In this document: piece by piece, positions 11,369 through 24,137 of the stretch | Layout: every line of letters starts with the position of its first letter | Numbering within the stretch: the first letter of the stretch is position 1 | From: Lomentospora prolificans | Taxonomy: Eukaryota; Ascomycota; Sordariomycetes; Microascales; Microascaceae | DNA length: 64,000 bases | Assembly: GCA_029532625.1 (NCBI GenBank) | Contig: JARFXM010000008.1 | Span: forward strand, 372,001 to 436,000 | Direction: 5' to 3' | Made by a program: the position numbers and the translations under genes | Notes under the pieces: model-generated | What the model saw: the letters and a program-made list of their open reading frames with translations, nothing else | What the model was told of the DNA's origin: nothing | Database searches by the model: none

Positions 11369-12239
11369 CTACTCCTCCTCAAACGTAGGAATGCGACATT
11401 GAAGAGTGATATTGCGAGTTCCGCCACGACGAGCGTCCCGTATCTCCTTTAGAACCTCAATAAGGGCCCGCTGGGTTTCAAGAAGAGCATCTTGTGTTGT
11501 AATGAGACGCTCTTCAGTCCTAATAAGGCGCTCGTTGGTATCAACGACACGTTGCTGCATTTCTACAATGGCCTGGAGGAGATCTTCTGTCTTGGGTACT
11601 CCGGGAACCGAAATTGGTGGAGGACCAATGGTGCGACTAGCTACCGAACGGCTATTCGTTGCGCTGCCTCGGCAGGCACGCTTTGCCTCGTCTGCTTTCA
11701 AGACGAGATCCTACAATTTCTTAGCACCAGAAGAAGAACGCGGGATTGAAATACCTTCTTACCTCCCGATGTGAAGGCGACTTGTCACCGTCATATGCGA
11801 GGTAGGCGTCACAGAAAGCATTAACCACGGGTTGTGCGTCCGGAGGGATATCAACGCAGGCGCGCTTCGCAGCCGCACATTTTGCGCATCGCGTTCCAGA
11901 GCCTAGACCTTTTGTAAGCAACAGATACTTGGGAAGCTGCAACAGTATCGACGTCTTACCCGACTGTCGAAAGCACTGCTAGTTCATGTCGGCAGTGGAG
12001 AACCTGTTAACGCAGGTGACGCATGGGGGGAGCCGCCGTCGATGAACAGATGTCGAGGCGTCTAGCTCGTCCTCTGAGTCGGAGACGACAATCTTAGCGC
12101 GCTTTCGACCTCTGCTGAGAGGATGCAAGCTCGGTAGAGTCGCCTTCTCGCCGGATGCCAGAGTATCCGATCTAATTTTAACAGGTTAGGTGGGATCTTA
12201 CATTACACCCTGGGGCAGGTTCGGCGGGACATACGACAT
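11369..12239 (-). pseudogene. CxxC/coiled-coil family member A, one in-frame TAG
   Basis: Four exons fit: 12202-12239 (MSYVPPNLPQGV), 11960-12171, 11763-11908 and 11369-11710, with introns of phase 2, 1 and 0 and good splice ends. Exon 2 has an acidic SDSEDELD patch and CVTC followed 12 residues on by Cys. Exon 3 has RCAKCAAAKRAC then VDIPP. The last exon is a coiled coil (LIRTEERLITTQDALLETQ). One TAG (11979-11981) sits two codons before the third Cys, at the position where member D has Trp. TGG to TAG is the classic RIP nonsense change. Everything else reads open, so it is a recent pseudogene, a sequencing error, or an unrecognised splice. The Cys pattern suggests metal binding; function unknown. 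Confidence 0.5.
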
Positions 12240-12867
12240 CGTTGGAGTTGGCTAGATGTTAACGACGATGATGGAAGTGGCGATGGCGGGGAAAATGACT
12301 GAAGTAGATTATAGGTTGGAGCGGCCAGAGTTTGCTGAGAATTGTGATTTCTCCAACCTCTTGTTGGACGACTTGTTTGCTTCGGAAGGCGCGGTGAAAA
12401 GGCGCGGCCGGTGTGTAGGTGGAACAACAATGATTGATGTTTGCAGAGCATGTTGACCCATCCGTATCATATCAATGATAGCATCGGAAATATGAATATA
12501 TTGGGAGCATGGACTTTTAAAAGCCTTTTGAGCTTCATGATAGGAAGTGAAATCTTGATTCGCCACGCCCAATAGATGAATCCCTCCTGTAGGTTCGTCA
12601 TCTTTGCCAGCGCCGCATCATGACCTACACGTGGCGGAGGCTCGTGGTAATCAAACTGTTTCTCAACTAGTATCCGTTTTCATTGCTTTGACTAGCCTAA
12701 CAGTCACTGAGAACAAAAAGACTCCGAAACTAGAGATTAACCAGAGACCCTTTTATCCTCTAGGACAGGGTGAACTGCCCAGAAGTACATCCATCTATCC
12801 ACCTAGGAACTTGCCCTCTCTATTACCAGGATACCGTAAAGAGGGCCAGTAAGTCTCCATAGCCTCC
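12240..12867. other. spacer between family members A and B
   Basis: About 630 bases without a supported gene. It contains the start flank of A and the 3' flank of B. Confidence 0.4.
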
Positions 12868-13769
12868 TTATTGCTGCTCCTCAGCATCCTTGTGTTCTGG
12901 GTGGCTGCGTTCCATACTAACATTCATTCGCTCCATGGTACGATATATCCCCGCTTGGAACCCAGAAAGCCTACCCATAGATTCGAGGATGCCTTTCTGG
13001 CAATCACGGATAACGACACTGTGCTCAGAAATAGTCTCAACGCTCTTGGCAATGGCTTCGAGACTGCTCGCTAGGCTTCTCTGGTTTCGCGCAATGGTCT
13101 CCTGGCAGTCAGCCACCCGCTTCATCGACTCGGAGATGCTCTGCATGAGCTGCATAATATTAAGCTTGGAAACCTTGGGGATATGGGCAGTTGAGGGAGG
13201 TCCCCAGGGGCAGGCAACAGGGGTAGTAGCCGTGGAGCTGCGAGTACGGAGCCCATTAGCGCTGGTCGGAATGCACGCGATCTTGGCCTCGCGAGCCTTC
13301 ACGATGAGGGTCTTGAAGAGTTAGCCTCAGGTTCAATGTTTTCCTGAGTGGAAATATGCACTTACAAAAGATGACTCTTCCGTCTTGTTCTCCTCATTCG
13401 ATTGAAAAGCAGCAGTGAGAGCTTCGACGGCGGGCTTCGCCGACTCGGGAGCCGCAACGCAGGGGATGCCTTTTTTCAGGCAGTTGTAGCATGACTTGCT
13501 GAAATCTACAAATGGTGAGCATAATCACTCAAATCCTCCAAGGGGCCAAGATGTCTTTACCCGACGACGAGTGGCACACCTAGGCCAAAGTGTTCATGGA
13601 CAAGCTTTCCACGAAATTGACGCAGGACGGAAATTTCTTTGGACCCTTCACGATATTAACATCGTCCCCGATGTTGAGCGAGTCCTCCGAGCGCCTGGCT
13701 CGCTTGCGGCCCGAGGTGGGAGTCAAAGTGCACTGGCCGGGCTGCGGCTTTCGGTCGGGAGTCCTGGGC
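12868..13769 (-). pseudogene. CxxC/coiled-coil family member B, one in-frame TAG, first exon not found
   Basis: Exons 13561-13769 (phase 2 in, phase 1 out), 13366-13505 and 12868-13311 match A in phase and nearly in length (209/140 nt against 212/146). Exon 2 is basic then acidic (GRKRARRSED). Exon 3 has SCYNCLKKGIPC and VAAPESAKP. The last exon opens TLIVKAREAKIAC, aligning with DLVLKADEAKRAC of A, and continues as a coiled coil. TAG at 13580-13582 occupies the same aligned position as in A, one residue before the Cys partner, and the first Cys pair is eroded (SCVNF). I could not place a first exon with ATG in the right phase upstream. Most likely a decaying paralogue. Confidence 0.45.
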
Positions 13770-14211
13770 CTGACTCGTGTTAGAGCCTGTCCTCTAAACG
13801 GGGCCTAATGAGAAGGGAAGGGTACTTGCATCATCTCAAGAAAAGGAGGTGTAGATATCGACCGGTATAGTTCTAGAAACAAAGTGGTAGTCGAGGCAAA
13901 TCTCACGCTCCCTTGGTAATAAACAAACTGGGCAGCTCCTTTATTTTGTGGGGAGGGGAAGTAGAATGAACCTGGGGGTTTGAAATCCTTGAAAGATAAT
14001 AACATAATGCTGTAGGGCCCCCATTTAAATGTTCAGCACACTGGTTCACGATGTTCTTGTGCCTTCTATGGGCCAGCTGCAGCAGTCAAAGTTCAAGGCT
14101 GTCACTTTCCATTGATTGGCTTTTGCAAAAATACCTGAATAGTGATGAGCAGCTCCTTAGTTCAGTTGCAGGAGTGCAGGCTCAGTGTAGCATTGACGTG
14201 GCTCTGTGATA

Positions 14212-14983
14212 TCAAGCCCTCATCGGCTTGCTTTGTATAGTCTTCAAGGTCGAGCGAAAAGCACTCATCCACATTTCGTCCCCAAAACTCTGAAGGCACA
14301 CCTCCTTAATAAAGTCTAACTTCTCGATCAATTCAATTAGTTGTTGGTCATCACTTTTGGTCGAGCCGGTGGCCTCTGATGGCTCCCACAACGACCCGTC
14401 GCCATGGTCGCGTACTGGGAGGGGGAGCTTGGCCTCAACTTTCTCCTATAGCTCGTGAGAAAGACAGGCTAATGCTACAATATTACTCGGTCTGGTCCCT
14501 ACACTCTTATCCGACATTGATAGAGCAAGACAAGATCGAACTGCCTCTTTCCCCTTCGTTGGGCCGTCTTGTTGCGTTGGGCCGTCTTGTTTGGAGCATG
14601 TTCCGGCGCAAAATCGTACAACCCATTTAATGGCAGCTTTCACTGCTAATGGTTCAGATTGCCAACTATTAGCCTTCTACTAGAATAGTTAGCAAGGAGG
14701 ACAATACACACAACATGTCTGATCGTGAATTCTGTGGCTTGGTGTTGATGCTGATGAGTATGTGGAAATAGCGGGTTTGTGTGCCGGAAAGGTGTTTGGT
14801 GTAGGGAAAGGTCTGAGACTATTACTGTAGGAATGGTAGGTATTCAATGGCGCGTCTAGGTCTCTATCTGGACTTTTCCCTTCCTAGCACGAGACTACTT
14901 GATTTATAGGGGAAGGAACATCTAGGTTAGGGCAAGCTGGTAAAGAAGATATAGCATTCACATATTCGGCAGGAGCAGCCATG
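14212..14983 (-). pseudogene. degraded family member C
   Basis: Two exon-like blocks keep the family's intron phases: 14503-14642 (140 nt, as in B) and 14212-14445, which starts EKVEAKLPLP and ends in a helical LIELIEKLDFIKEVCLQSF segment. They are joined by a 57-bp intron (GTAGGG to CTATAG). Upstream a possible start (MAAPAEYVNAISS, ATG at 14981-14983) is interrupted by TAG, and the Cys cluster CCVYCPPC runs into several stops. The Cys pattern of the middle block is not conserved. The paralogy call rests on phase, exon length and spacing rather than on strong residue identity, so it is tentative. Confidence 0.3.
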
Positions 14984-15220
14984 GACATTCAAGCTCAGGG
15001 TAGTTCAAAGATACTTAAATTAAAACGCTGGTAATGTAAATATGATACCGCCTTCATGTCCGCTACGTCCTAACGAGACGTCGGGGAGGTTATACTCTCC
15101 CATTAAATGTATCTGTCATGGCCTCTAGACCAATGCGCAGTGGCTCAGTCCAGGGCGACTCACGTCCTCGCTATGTTTCACCTCAAATTGGACTTTTCAT
15201 TCGAGCATTACTGCTTACGC

Positions 15221-16125
15221 TCACACCCCAATCTTCTCAATAATCTCTGCCACACGATCATAGATATATCTTCTAATAGCTATGTTTCTCCTCACGGATC
15301 TGAAGATTTCGATCTTTTTCTCCACAGTAGAATGCCGTTGAAGTTCTCTGACAAGGCCCTCTTCAGTTGAGATTATGTCGTCCGGTAAGTCCTCAATCTG
15401 TTCCTGGATAAACCAGACTCTGTCTAGAATCTCGTTCTTCGTTTCTTCCTGCGTGGATTGGAGTATGGGGCGTCTGTGGGCCTCACGTACCCGGACTAGC
15501 GCCCTAACAGCACTCATGAGGGTCTTGATGTGGTTAGAACGTTGCATGTTAAGAACGAGAGACGGGATAGGCTCCTACTTCTAGGTTCCTCGGCACTGGC
15601 TCGTCCAAAAAGTTTTCTAAGGCCAAACGATATATAAGGACAGGGATGAATACTGTCAAGGTTGGGTGTTGGCATTGTAGGCCAGTAGCAAGGCACCAGT
15701 CACATATGAACAAGCCTAAAGGCCGGAATTTAGCGCCTCTCCGTGTATTTAGCAAGCAAGAGCGTACCATTAGCATATTGGCAGGGCCATAGAGCATTGT
15801 TCTTATCAATCCTGTCGAGGCATGCCCGGCAAGGCACATCGTCTAGCATTAGGGGAAAGCGTGTGCTGGTCGACAGTTCGCCATCATCAGGGAAGAACAT
15901 TTGCCCGACTTGATCGATAGGATAGAAAACGTTGCTCTCTAACATGAAGTAGCCACTATTGTTGCTATTACTGATCCGATCCTGGAAAATGCCCCAAGTG
16001 TTGGCGTTGCGAGCACGACTCTCCTTGAGGTCGTGTTCAACCTGGCCAATCAGGAGATCGTGGGCACTTAGATACTCGGGGGGGTTGCCAGGGATCTCGT
16101 CCGGAGGAGGAGGAGAAAAAGCCAT
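15221..16125 (-). CDS. CxxC/coiled-coil family member D, intact
   Basis: Three exons, 15768-16125, 15579-15715 and 15221-15523, encode 265 residues with no stop. Introns are phase 1 (GTACGC to TTTAG) and phase 0 (GTAGGA to TCAAG, with CTAAC branch site), as in members A and B. It starts MAFSPPPPDEIPG. Motifs: CRACLDRI, then ALWPC 12 residues later; after the intron CDWCLATGLQC; then a predicted helical, charged C-terminal third (EEGLVRELQRHSTVEKKIEIF). The two Cys groups could form a zinc site, as in several fungus-specific protein families rich in accessory regions; this is inference. No signal peptide or membrane helix. The Trp in ALWPC is the residue that reads TAG in A and B. Confidence 0.6.
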
Positions 16126-17065
16126 GTTAGCGGTTTTATTAATATTTTGCGGCGCTCAAACTTGTCTCTTAGGAAAGGAAAGTTGTAGGCCAATAGGATC
16201 ATATCTATGATGACACTGGCTGGATTTTGCTTGTGAAGAGGATGATGGGAGTAGGAGTGGTTGGGAGTAATTGTGGCGATGAAAGAGAAAAATCAAACAA
16301 CTTGGGGCTGAAAACTCGAGAGCTAAGCATAGCTTGCCTCCAATGACAAGAGGTATCCTTTTACGTTCGCAGGGGAAAGTGCAGTCCGCAGGTAGACTCG
16401 CGGTTCTGGTTCCTAGAGGTGAGGAAGTCGCAACATAGGGGAACTTGTAGCAGCCCTGCCGAATGAAGTATAACTGAAGGACACAGGAGACCAAATTCTC
16501 TATCAATTTAAGAATATATAACAGTAACAGAAGCGTACTCGCAATGTATCAAAGCGCTGAATGTAGATGGGAAAGCAACAGGCTGATGTGGGTGAATCGT
16601 CCCTGTGAATGTGCAGCGAATGCGGCCGGGCTGGGTGTGGACTAAAACATCATCTACTTGGGGAGGGCATCACTGGATCCAGGTGGTTGAAGGCGAGCTC
16701 TGCCAGGCAACTTGTGGAAGGGAAGTCGCGGGGTGGGTCCCGCCCTATATCGTCACAACATCCATCGCTCGAAAGTTGCAGCTGGTATTTATAAAGCCGG
16801 TGGCCATCATCACGACGGCGTCGCGCTATGACACGGAATCAAGATCGCTCAGTATGCCTATGCTTCTATAATATTTGGAACCACAGACCAACAATCCCAA
16901 TTTCGCTTCATCCATAATATGAACCCCCCCATCCATCACTTCATGATCTCACTGTCATATAAGCATAGGAAACAACATGAGTGGCAACCAAAAGAAAAAA
17001 AGTCCCCGTCTCCAAATGCAAGTCTATATGCCCTTCTAAGTCCCTCCGACCATCCGCATCAATTT
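16126..17065. other. intergenic
   Basis: Leader region of family member D on the left and 3' flank of the antiporter gene on the right. No further gene is recognised. Confidence 0.5.
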
Positions 17066-20010
17066 CTACTCCCTCTTCCTTCCTCTCTCCAAGGCTTCAG
17101 CGAACCGGATTCCCCTCCTCTCGGCTGGTGGAACCCGGGGCGTGTCCTCTTCATCACTGTCGTCGGCGTTGCTGGTCATGCCTAAGGCGGCCTCACGCCG
17201 TCTTCGTTCGGCAGGTGTCTCTTCGTCGTCATCATCGTCAACGGCGGTCGAGCTAGATAGGGCAGCCAGCCTGCGGTTCTGGGGCGGAACTTTGAGTCCC
17301 GAGGAAACATCAGACTGGGGGGTGGGAAGCGTGGTTGTGATCATAGGGCCCGGCTTTGTGGGCGCTGACCCGGTCTGCCCAGCACCAGTGGTATCGGCGG
17401 GGGCGGACTCAGCGGGCTCCTGCGTAGCCAGCCTCTTGACAGTGAGCGATGCTGTTGACTGATCAACGACTTCTTTGCGAGTGCGTGAGTCTAGCTTTTG
17501 CATTGCCTCAATAAATGCTTCCTTGGTCAACCGCCTTCCTTCACCACCAATGGTGAAGCGGATGTGTCGGTCGTCATCTTCCTCCTCATCGCCCGCTCCC
17601 TCAGCTTTGCTCTTTCCCCTACCTCGGTCGGACCCCTCAGCCGGAGCTGCAGAGGGGTTGGAGATAACCTTGCCAAGGCCGATGTACTTGAGTCCTTGGC
17701 TCATGAGCTCGCCGCCTGCAATTCCTTGTCTCTCGGAAGTCAAAGGGTAAGTCTTAAGGACCTCGCCATCCGCATCTTCGACAATAACCTAGAGCTAGTT
17801 AGTACAAATCCAATTAGTTCGGCATAAAACTGACATACCGTATTTCCGATCCGGAAAGCACGCGCGGGCTCGTGCTTTCGTTGCTCGTTTGTCTTTTGCT
17901 TTCGCTTCTCCATTTTCTGCCGATAGACATCGTTTACCTTGCCCTTGAGTTGATCTAGTGACCACATAGAGACAGGCTGGCCCGTGGACTCTGATTTGTC
18001 CTTGACCTTATCCATAGCCTCTGGCGTCAACACCGGCCCGGACGTGCTAGGACTTTGACGACTGCTATCCTCAGAGTCAGCCCGGGAGCGAAATTTCTTG
18101 ACGTCCGCGACTGCCAGCACATCGCCGTCGGGATCTTCGAATACAATCTGAGACCCCTCTTCATAAGCAGATATCTTAGGCGACAGAGGTGCTCCCTCAG
18201 CTTCCTTCTCGACACGCGATTCTTCTGAAGGGATAGGAGTTCGCTCGTCGGCATTGTCTGCTACGACAGAGTTGGACGAGGAAACCCTCTCCTCGGCAGG
18301 CACATCGCTCTCTGACACCGGAGGTGCAACGTTTGACGGGCTGAGCAGCTCCGACGTTCTCTTCTCGGGGAAGATGGCAGAGGTTTGAACGGGGCCGCCG
18401 GGCCCAATACCGTCATCCCACTTCTTCTTCTTACGGCGACGGGACACGCGAGAGGAGGCCCTACTTCCATTCCTACTCGTGGCTTCTTCATCCCTCTGGC
18501 GACGCAAGAAGTTTCCGGGTAGGCCAATGGGGGGCAAAGTGCCGGGAGGCACTTGCGGCATATCCTCGCCCTCAGTGTCCGACATGGTCTTCATCTGAGA
18601 CTTGGACTGCGACGAGAGCCTGGGCAACCTGTTCATCCAGGTAGGTCCATCTTCTCCACCCTGCGTGTATGACATGGTGAGTGACAGCGTGTTGATGCGC
18701 TTGCCGAGGGCGAAGACAGCAATCGAAGAACCGTGCACTATAATGGAAGCGATAACGATGAAGGTGACAATCGGCCAAATCAACCGGATCAAGTCATAGT
18801 TCGGGTGAGTCTTGGGTGGAAGTTCTGGCTCGGGAATACTGTGGCCTGTAGCTAGTTCACCACGAGCTAGAAGGGCGACAAAGATGGCGCCTACACCTAT
18901 GGGGCCAAAGTGACCCGCGAATAAAGCTTCTCGCCAGGTTTTAATATCCGGGATGACAGGTTTCAGCGCAAGCATGATAGGGAGGCGACGGAAAAAAATA
19001 ACCATGAGGGCAATGACAACCAGCCGCCAAGCCGAGAGACCAATGCTAGAATCGTTGAAGTCAGACCAGGGGATTATAGTGCCGAGGTAGACAAAGTACG
19101 AAAGGTTGAGCAAAAGGTCGATGACGTTGGAGACGTGTGACTCTTCGGTTTTTTCGTGAAACCAACCGTCGTTCGAGAAACCCACACCGGCAGCAAAACC
19201 GACCAAAAGATCGTCGACGCCGAGCATACTTCCAACTCCGGCGCAGAAAAGAGAAAGGACGAAGTAGAATACGAGAAAGCTCTCCCTATCAATCAACTCG
19301 CGCTCTTCGGAAAACTTGATAGCGTGTCTGGCGACGTATCCAATGACAAATCCTAAGAATCCACCAAACAAACACTCATACAAGATGGTGTAGCACAACC
19401 AATGGAAGGTGACCGGGCCCGCTTCCAGGTTGCCGGAAATCAGGTACAAGGCAAGATATACGAATGGGAAGGCCATGCCATCGTTGCATCCAGATTCGGC
19501 AGAAAGAAGATCTCGGATATGTTTGGGCACTCGCTGGGCGAACTTTCCCTTACCTACGACGGACGAGGCAAGAACTGGATCGGTAGCTGTAACGCAGGCT
19601 GCGACGACGAGGGAATCAAGCCAGTTCAACTTCGGAACCATCCACCAAACAAAAAGGCTAGTGATTAGCCAGCCAAAAGTCATGACAGGGATAAGGAGGA
19701 AGATAACGGATCGCCAATGCCTCTCCATGTAGTATTTGGGCAATTCGACTCCAATGGCAAAGCATTGCACGACGAGAACGATACGCGAGAACTCTAAAGT
19801 GACAATATCTGTATTGCCCCATTCCAGGGGATTGATAAGGTCAGCCGCGTGAGGCCCAAATATCACCCCGACGATAGTCGCCACAGTGGCTTCACCAATA
19901 TACATGCGCTCCTTGATAACGGAGGAGCACAGCATGAAAAGAGAAGTGAAGCCGCCCAAGATGATGTAGACCAGATGTGGCCTGGTGATAGAAAGATGCT
20001 CCCACGCCAT
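17066..20010 (-). CDS. NHA1: plasma-membrane Na+/H+ antiporter (NHA1/SOD2 type)
   Basis: Exports Na+, Li+ or K+ in exchange for H+ at the plasma membrane; homologues set salt tolerance and pH. Two exons, 17839-20010 and 17066-17788, encode 964 residues. The intron falls after RIGNT and leads into VIVEDADGEVLKTYPLTSERQG. About 12 membrane segments occupy the first 440 residues. The ion site TDPVLASSVVG (residues about 143-153) and ESGCNDGMAFPF (about 172-183, with the Asn-Asp pair of electrogenic exchangers) are intact. The cytosolic tail of about 520 residues is Ser-, acid- and Arg-rich (SRVSRRRKKKKWDDGIGPGG), as in fungal NHA1, and ends RGIRFAEALERGRKRE. The ATG at 20010 (MAWEHLSITRPHLVYIILGG) is the start; the open frame extends only to a GTG upstream. 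Confidence 0.95.
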
Positions 20011-23000
20011 TCTGTTGACAGCCACAGGCTATTATGGTATTTTAGGAAGGCCGACAGCGGTATCGACGAAAAGTCAGATACGGACCAAGGGGTTTGGTCG
20101 TCGAGAGGGGCTCGGCAGACAGACAGGATTGCTTTCTGCGCGGAAAGGTGATTCCAAGCACTGCGCTGCCTTGTATTGTTCCAACTGGGCGGTGGCCGTG
20201 TCCTGCGCTACTCAGCGCGAGGAAAAAAGATGCGCCAAGAGAAGTCTGCTAGATTCCGAGTGTTCGCACGACTAGCTCAGCCCTGTGAAGCAATGCAATG
20301 CTTTTGTCGACCAACGGTGCAGGCCAAGGCGGGTGTTCTGCTTGGCGTAGTTCTGCGATTGCTCAAGAGGAGAACTTGGCAATGCTTGGTTATGGAAAAG
20401 AGTCGTGCCAAGAAGGCCAAGAACGCGGAGGCCAAGTTTGGGGAATTCGAAAGAAAAAAAATTATCCCGCAATGAGCCAATTAGAATCGCTACAAAGCGC
20501 AAAAACAACGTCAAGCGAGAGATTCCGCGAGGAAAACTCGTTATCGGCGAGGAAGGGAATTATTCTGGGGGAATCGTGGAGCTCCGTCCGGCAGATTTTC
20601 GAGCACAGCTACCGGACGGCCGTCAAGGAGAGGTATCGTCGAAGCTCGGAGAAGAACGCGATCCGACGGTGCTCATAGCAGGAGAACTTGGAGAGTTAGG
20701 TTAGCATACACATATATAAACACAGGCAGAAACATCTACAGCGCAGGGAGCAAAGAGTGGGGGGATTGTCGACGCGGCCACGAGCTTGTGGTGACAATGA
20801 CGGAGGACAGGAAATTTCGGAGCACTGGAATTTGTTGGTAGCGCGGACCGGTCGTGACAATGGGCGCTTGCTTACCTCGGAGTGTGGGCTCTCACTAACC
20901 AAGCGACGTCCGAAAGAACGTCAACACGATGAGTTCGGGTTGAAAGAAACTAGAGCGGATATAATCCAAGGTGTTTGAAGATCGTCTACGTCTAGGAACA
21001 TAAGACAAACCCGACTCGGCCGGAGAACCAGGAAACAGGGTTTGAGTTGTGCTTAAGTACTTCCCAGCATTATACGGCGCAGGGAGGAAAAAGATATACC
21101 GCGCCTGATAACAAGGCACACGAGGGACGGGATGGGGCAAAATTCTACAAGTACAATGATTTGTCGTCACCAAAGTCCACTTCAACCGAGCTATCGGCAC
21201 CTCATGACGCTAAACTCCGCTCGGCCAGACCTCAACGTGCAGGGTCTCCCCCTAGTGTCACGCCCGGAGGCTGGCTAGATTGTTCTGCTCGAAAGATACA
21301 AAAACATGGGTAAACTGTGTCAATGACTAGGATATGGGGAAATATCTGGCTGTTGAGTGGCGGCGAAGAATCACAGAGCCATGAACTCATTACAGAACAT
21401 CTCGACTCCCTGCCAATTAACATTGTTCCTGCCCAAGCGGAACCGTACCCTAGGATGTTCCATGGTCGCTTCCCTGCGTGTTCCTCGAGCTTCCCTTGTC
21501 CTTGACCCTCACAGTCCAATCGGTGCGCATATGCTCACCACGGAGGGCAGGTGCACCCTTGCTGGGGTTTGTGACGAGGGGACCACAAACCAATCTTCCC
21601 TTCCCGCTCTTCTACTGATTAGGAAATTCTTTCCACGAGACGACGATGGCGACTACCAGTGGTATTATTATTGCGGTCCAAGGAGAAAATCTCCTCCTTC
21701 TCTCGAGACCATGCTGCATCTCTAGAGCTGATAGAGTGACTCACTATCTCGCACTTTGTCAGGATTGGCCTGTCTCTAGCCTCAAGATCAATTGCGAAGG
21801 ATGCTAGAGCAACACTCAATATCGCCGCTTGGCGATCTATTAATTTTGTTGCGAATCCGTACCAGATTTGCCACTGCACCGGACGTCCCAGCGCATAAAC
21901 GCACGCCTACGCAGACGAGCGCCGGTTAGACCTCGACGCTAAATTGTTCTGCATAAGTGGCCCCAATGCTGACCGGCGAGGGAACTGAGAGTTGCCAACT
22001 TGCCTTTCTTTTGCACTTTTGAACGATTCCCAGGCATGGTCCATCGCTATTAGGGGAGGCGATAGCCGATAATCTGAATGCGGATCTTGGAACGACGAGA
22101 CGAGGACGGTTAATCTCAGCCCCGGCCCGCCTCTACATCGCGCCATTTTGTCGTCAACCCAACCCCCGGACGACGGCCAGCCACGACTAGCGTGCGCCGG
22201 CTCGAGCTCATTGTGGGCAGAATCACATGCTAATATCAAGACTGCTCGTTTCAGCTGTGGCGCTTTCGCTTTCTCCGTCATTCCATTCTTGAGCCAGGTT
22301 GTCTTCGAAATAGCAAGGAGAATATTGATGTCGAGTCTTCGTACCTTTCGATGCCCGGACCGATGAACTCCGCTGCCGCTGGCCGTGTCATGTCCGACAC
22401 CCGGTATCAAGCTCCACAACGAAACACAAAGCCTAAGATTCCTCGCTTCAACTGTACAACGCGCCAGAGAAACTGCCCTCCCTTTCCAAAGCACTCAAAC
22501 CAAATTTGAATTCCCAAGGACATCACCGCAAGGATTCTAGGCTTCCCGCAAGACCACCTGCAGAGGCTGCTAGACACAAACAATCCGTCCTCGCCCGTTT
22601 CGTCGCCTTTTCATTTCTGGTACCACGGGCAATCTTCCGTCCCCCTTTTTTTACGCTCCTCTATGCCGAATCCCAGCGCACCCTGTTCCGCCAAGACTCA
22701 GCTGGCTGTCATTCAATAAACCACCAGACCCTCGGACGGCCCCATTCAGTCAACCCCTGGAGCTCTTTCTATGCCCAATCGCCTCCGTCTAACGATGCCC
22801 AGCCAGGCTTAACATTTGTTATTCCTTTCAGGCTTCGTTTAAGCTTCGCATCTTAAGCCCCGTCGTTCACGAGGGCGGAAATCCGCATAATTTGAGTTTT
22901 TCGCAAATACGCGAAGACGGGGTCAGGCAAGCAGCCACGACGCCTCGCAACCGAGCTCGTCCTATCAATCAACCCCATCATCGCCGGCATACTCAAGCGC

Positions 23001-24137
23001 CGAATAGGTCTCCTACCCGACAAGCGAATGCATTCCCCCATAATCCCCCCATCAATGTGTGCTCAGAAGCTTTTGCAGATGCATATCCTTCTGCTTTCGT
23101 CCTCGCTCGTTGCTACGTGATGTTCAAAAATTTTCTCCCTGGCCGTTGATAAGGCAAGTCCAACCAGATTGTGCATGAGACGTGCATGCAAACCCCCCGA
23201 CTGACAATCGCCTGCAATAATGAAGATCATTTTAAGATTTTTTTTTCTCCCACGCAAAAATCATCATTGGGACAGCACGTTTCTTTTTCTTCCCCCCACC
23301 CACCCACGTCTCCCCAGGGCAAGGAAATTGAAACCCAGAAACCTTTTGCGGTCAATAGAGTGACAACCAGGTAAAGTCCATCCATAATCCTGACAATATC
23401 GCAATTATTCGACGGCCCGTCTCCCTCGTCAGGCGCTGTCTGCCCCAGCGCTATTAGTAGCTGGCTAGCGGAAGGTGGGGTGGGGTTTGTTCCCGTCTCT
23501 ATCGGCCGGTTTTTAGGGTCTCTCCGACCGTCTTCCGCAAATGCCGGAAAGTATTGTAACTTACACCTCTATGTCGGCGTGCCAGAACCTGTAGAGCTGC
23601 GTTTGATGGCATCTTGAACCCTATTCTGATGTTGACAGCGGGACGTCACATCCCAGCACACGCTATCACCTACAAAACTTGAGGGCCCCAGTATTGTTTG
23701 ATCCCACATATCTCCTCGATTTAGCAGCTCATAGGCCGCCTTGGTATCAAAATTGCTACAGTACAAGACACGCCCATATATTCATACATGGCCCCCTGGT
23801 TGATGCTCCTATCCTCCAGAGGGCCTCTTGACCCATGAGACTCGAGCTCAAAAGCATCGCAGCTAGCCCGACACTCCATACCTTTTCGGGTTTCCTTCTA
23901 TGCCGACCCAGATGACCCTCATGACAAAAGGAAAGACAAGAAACAAAGAAGAACCTTGTATGCAAAATCCGTGAAGGGTGACCGGAAGCCACCTTCCATC
24001 CTAATCATTCCAACCCTGTGAGCTAACCCGCCGTTATTGGACCACATTCTTCCATTTTAGACATTATATGAAAGCGGCTTCTTTTTGTTTCCCCCTCGGA
24101 TAGCCGTGAAGCTAGGAGATTATAGAGACGAATCGAG
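20011..24137. other. 4.1-kb intergenic stretch
   Basis: Promoter and leader of the antiporter at the left and 3' flank of the Cys-rich secreted-protein gene at the right. The longest open frames (about 100-195 codons) show no family resemblance, no consistent splice sites and no codon bias. Around 23220-23320 there is a T/C-rich patch. I see no tRNA or transposase frame. Confidence 0.45.

Noticed and set aside
20008..20025. Antiporter start five codons further upstream
   Set aside because: That codon is GTG, not ATG; the ATG at 20010 begins the conserved MAWEHLSITRPHLVYII segment.
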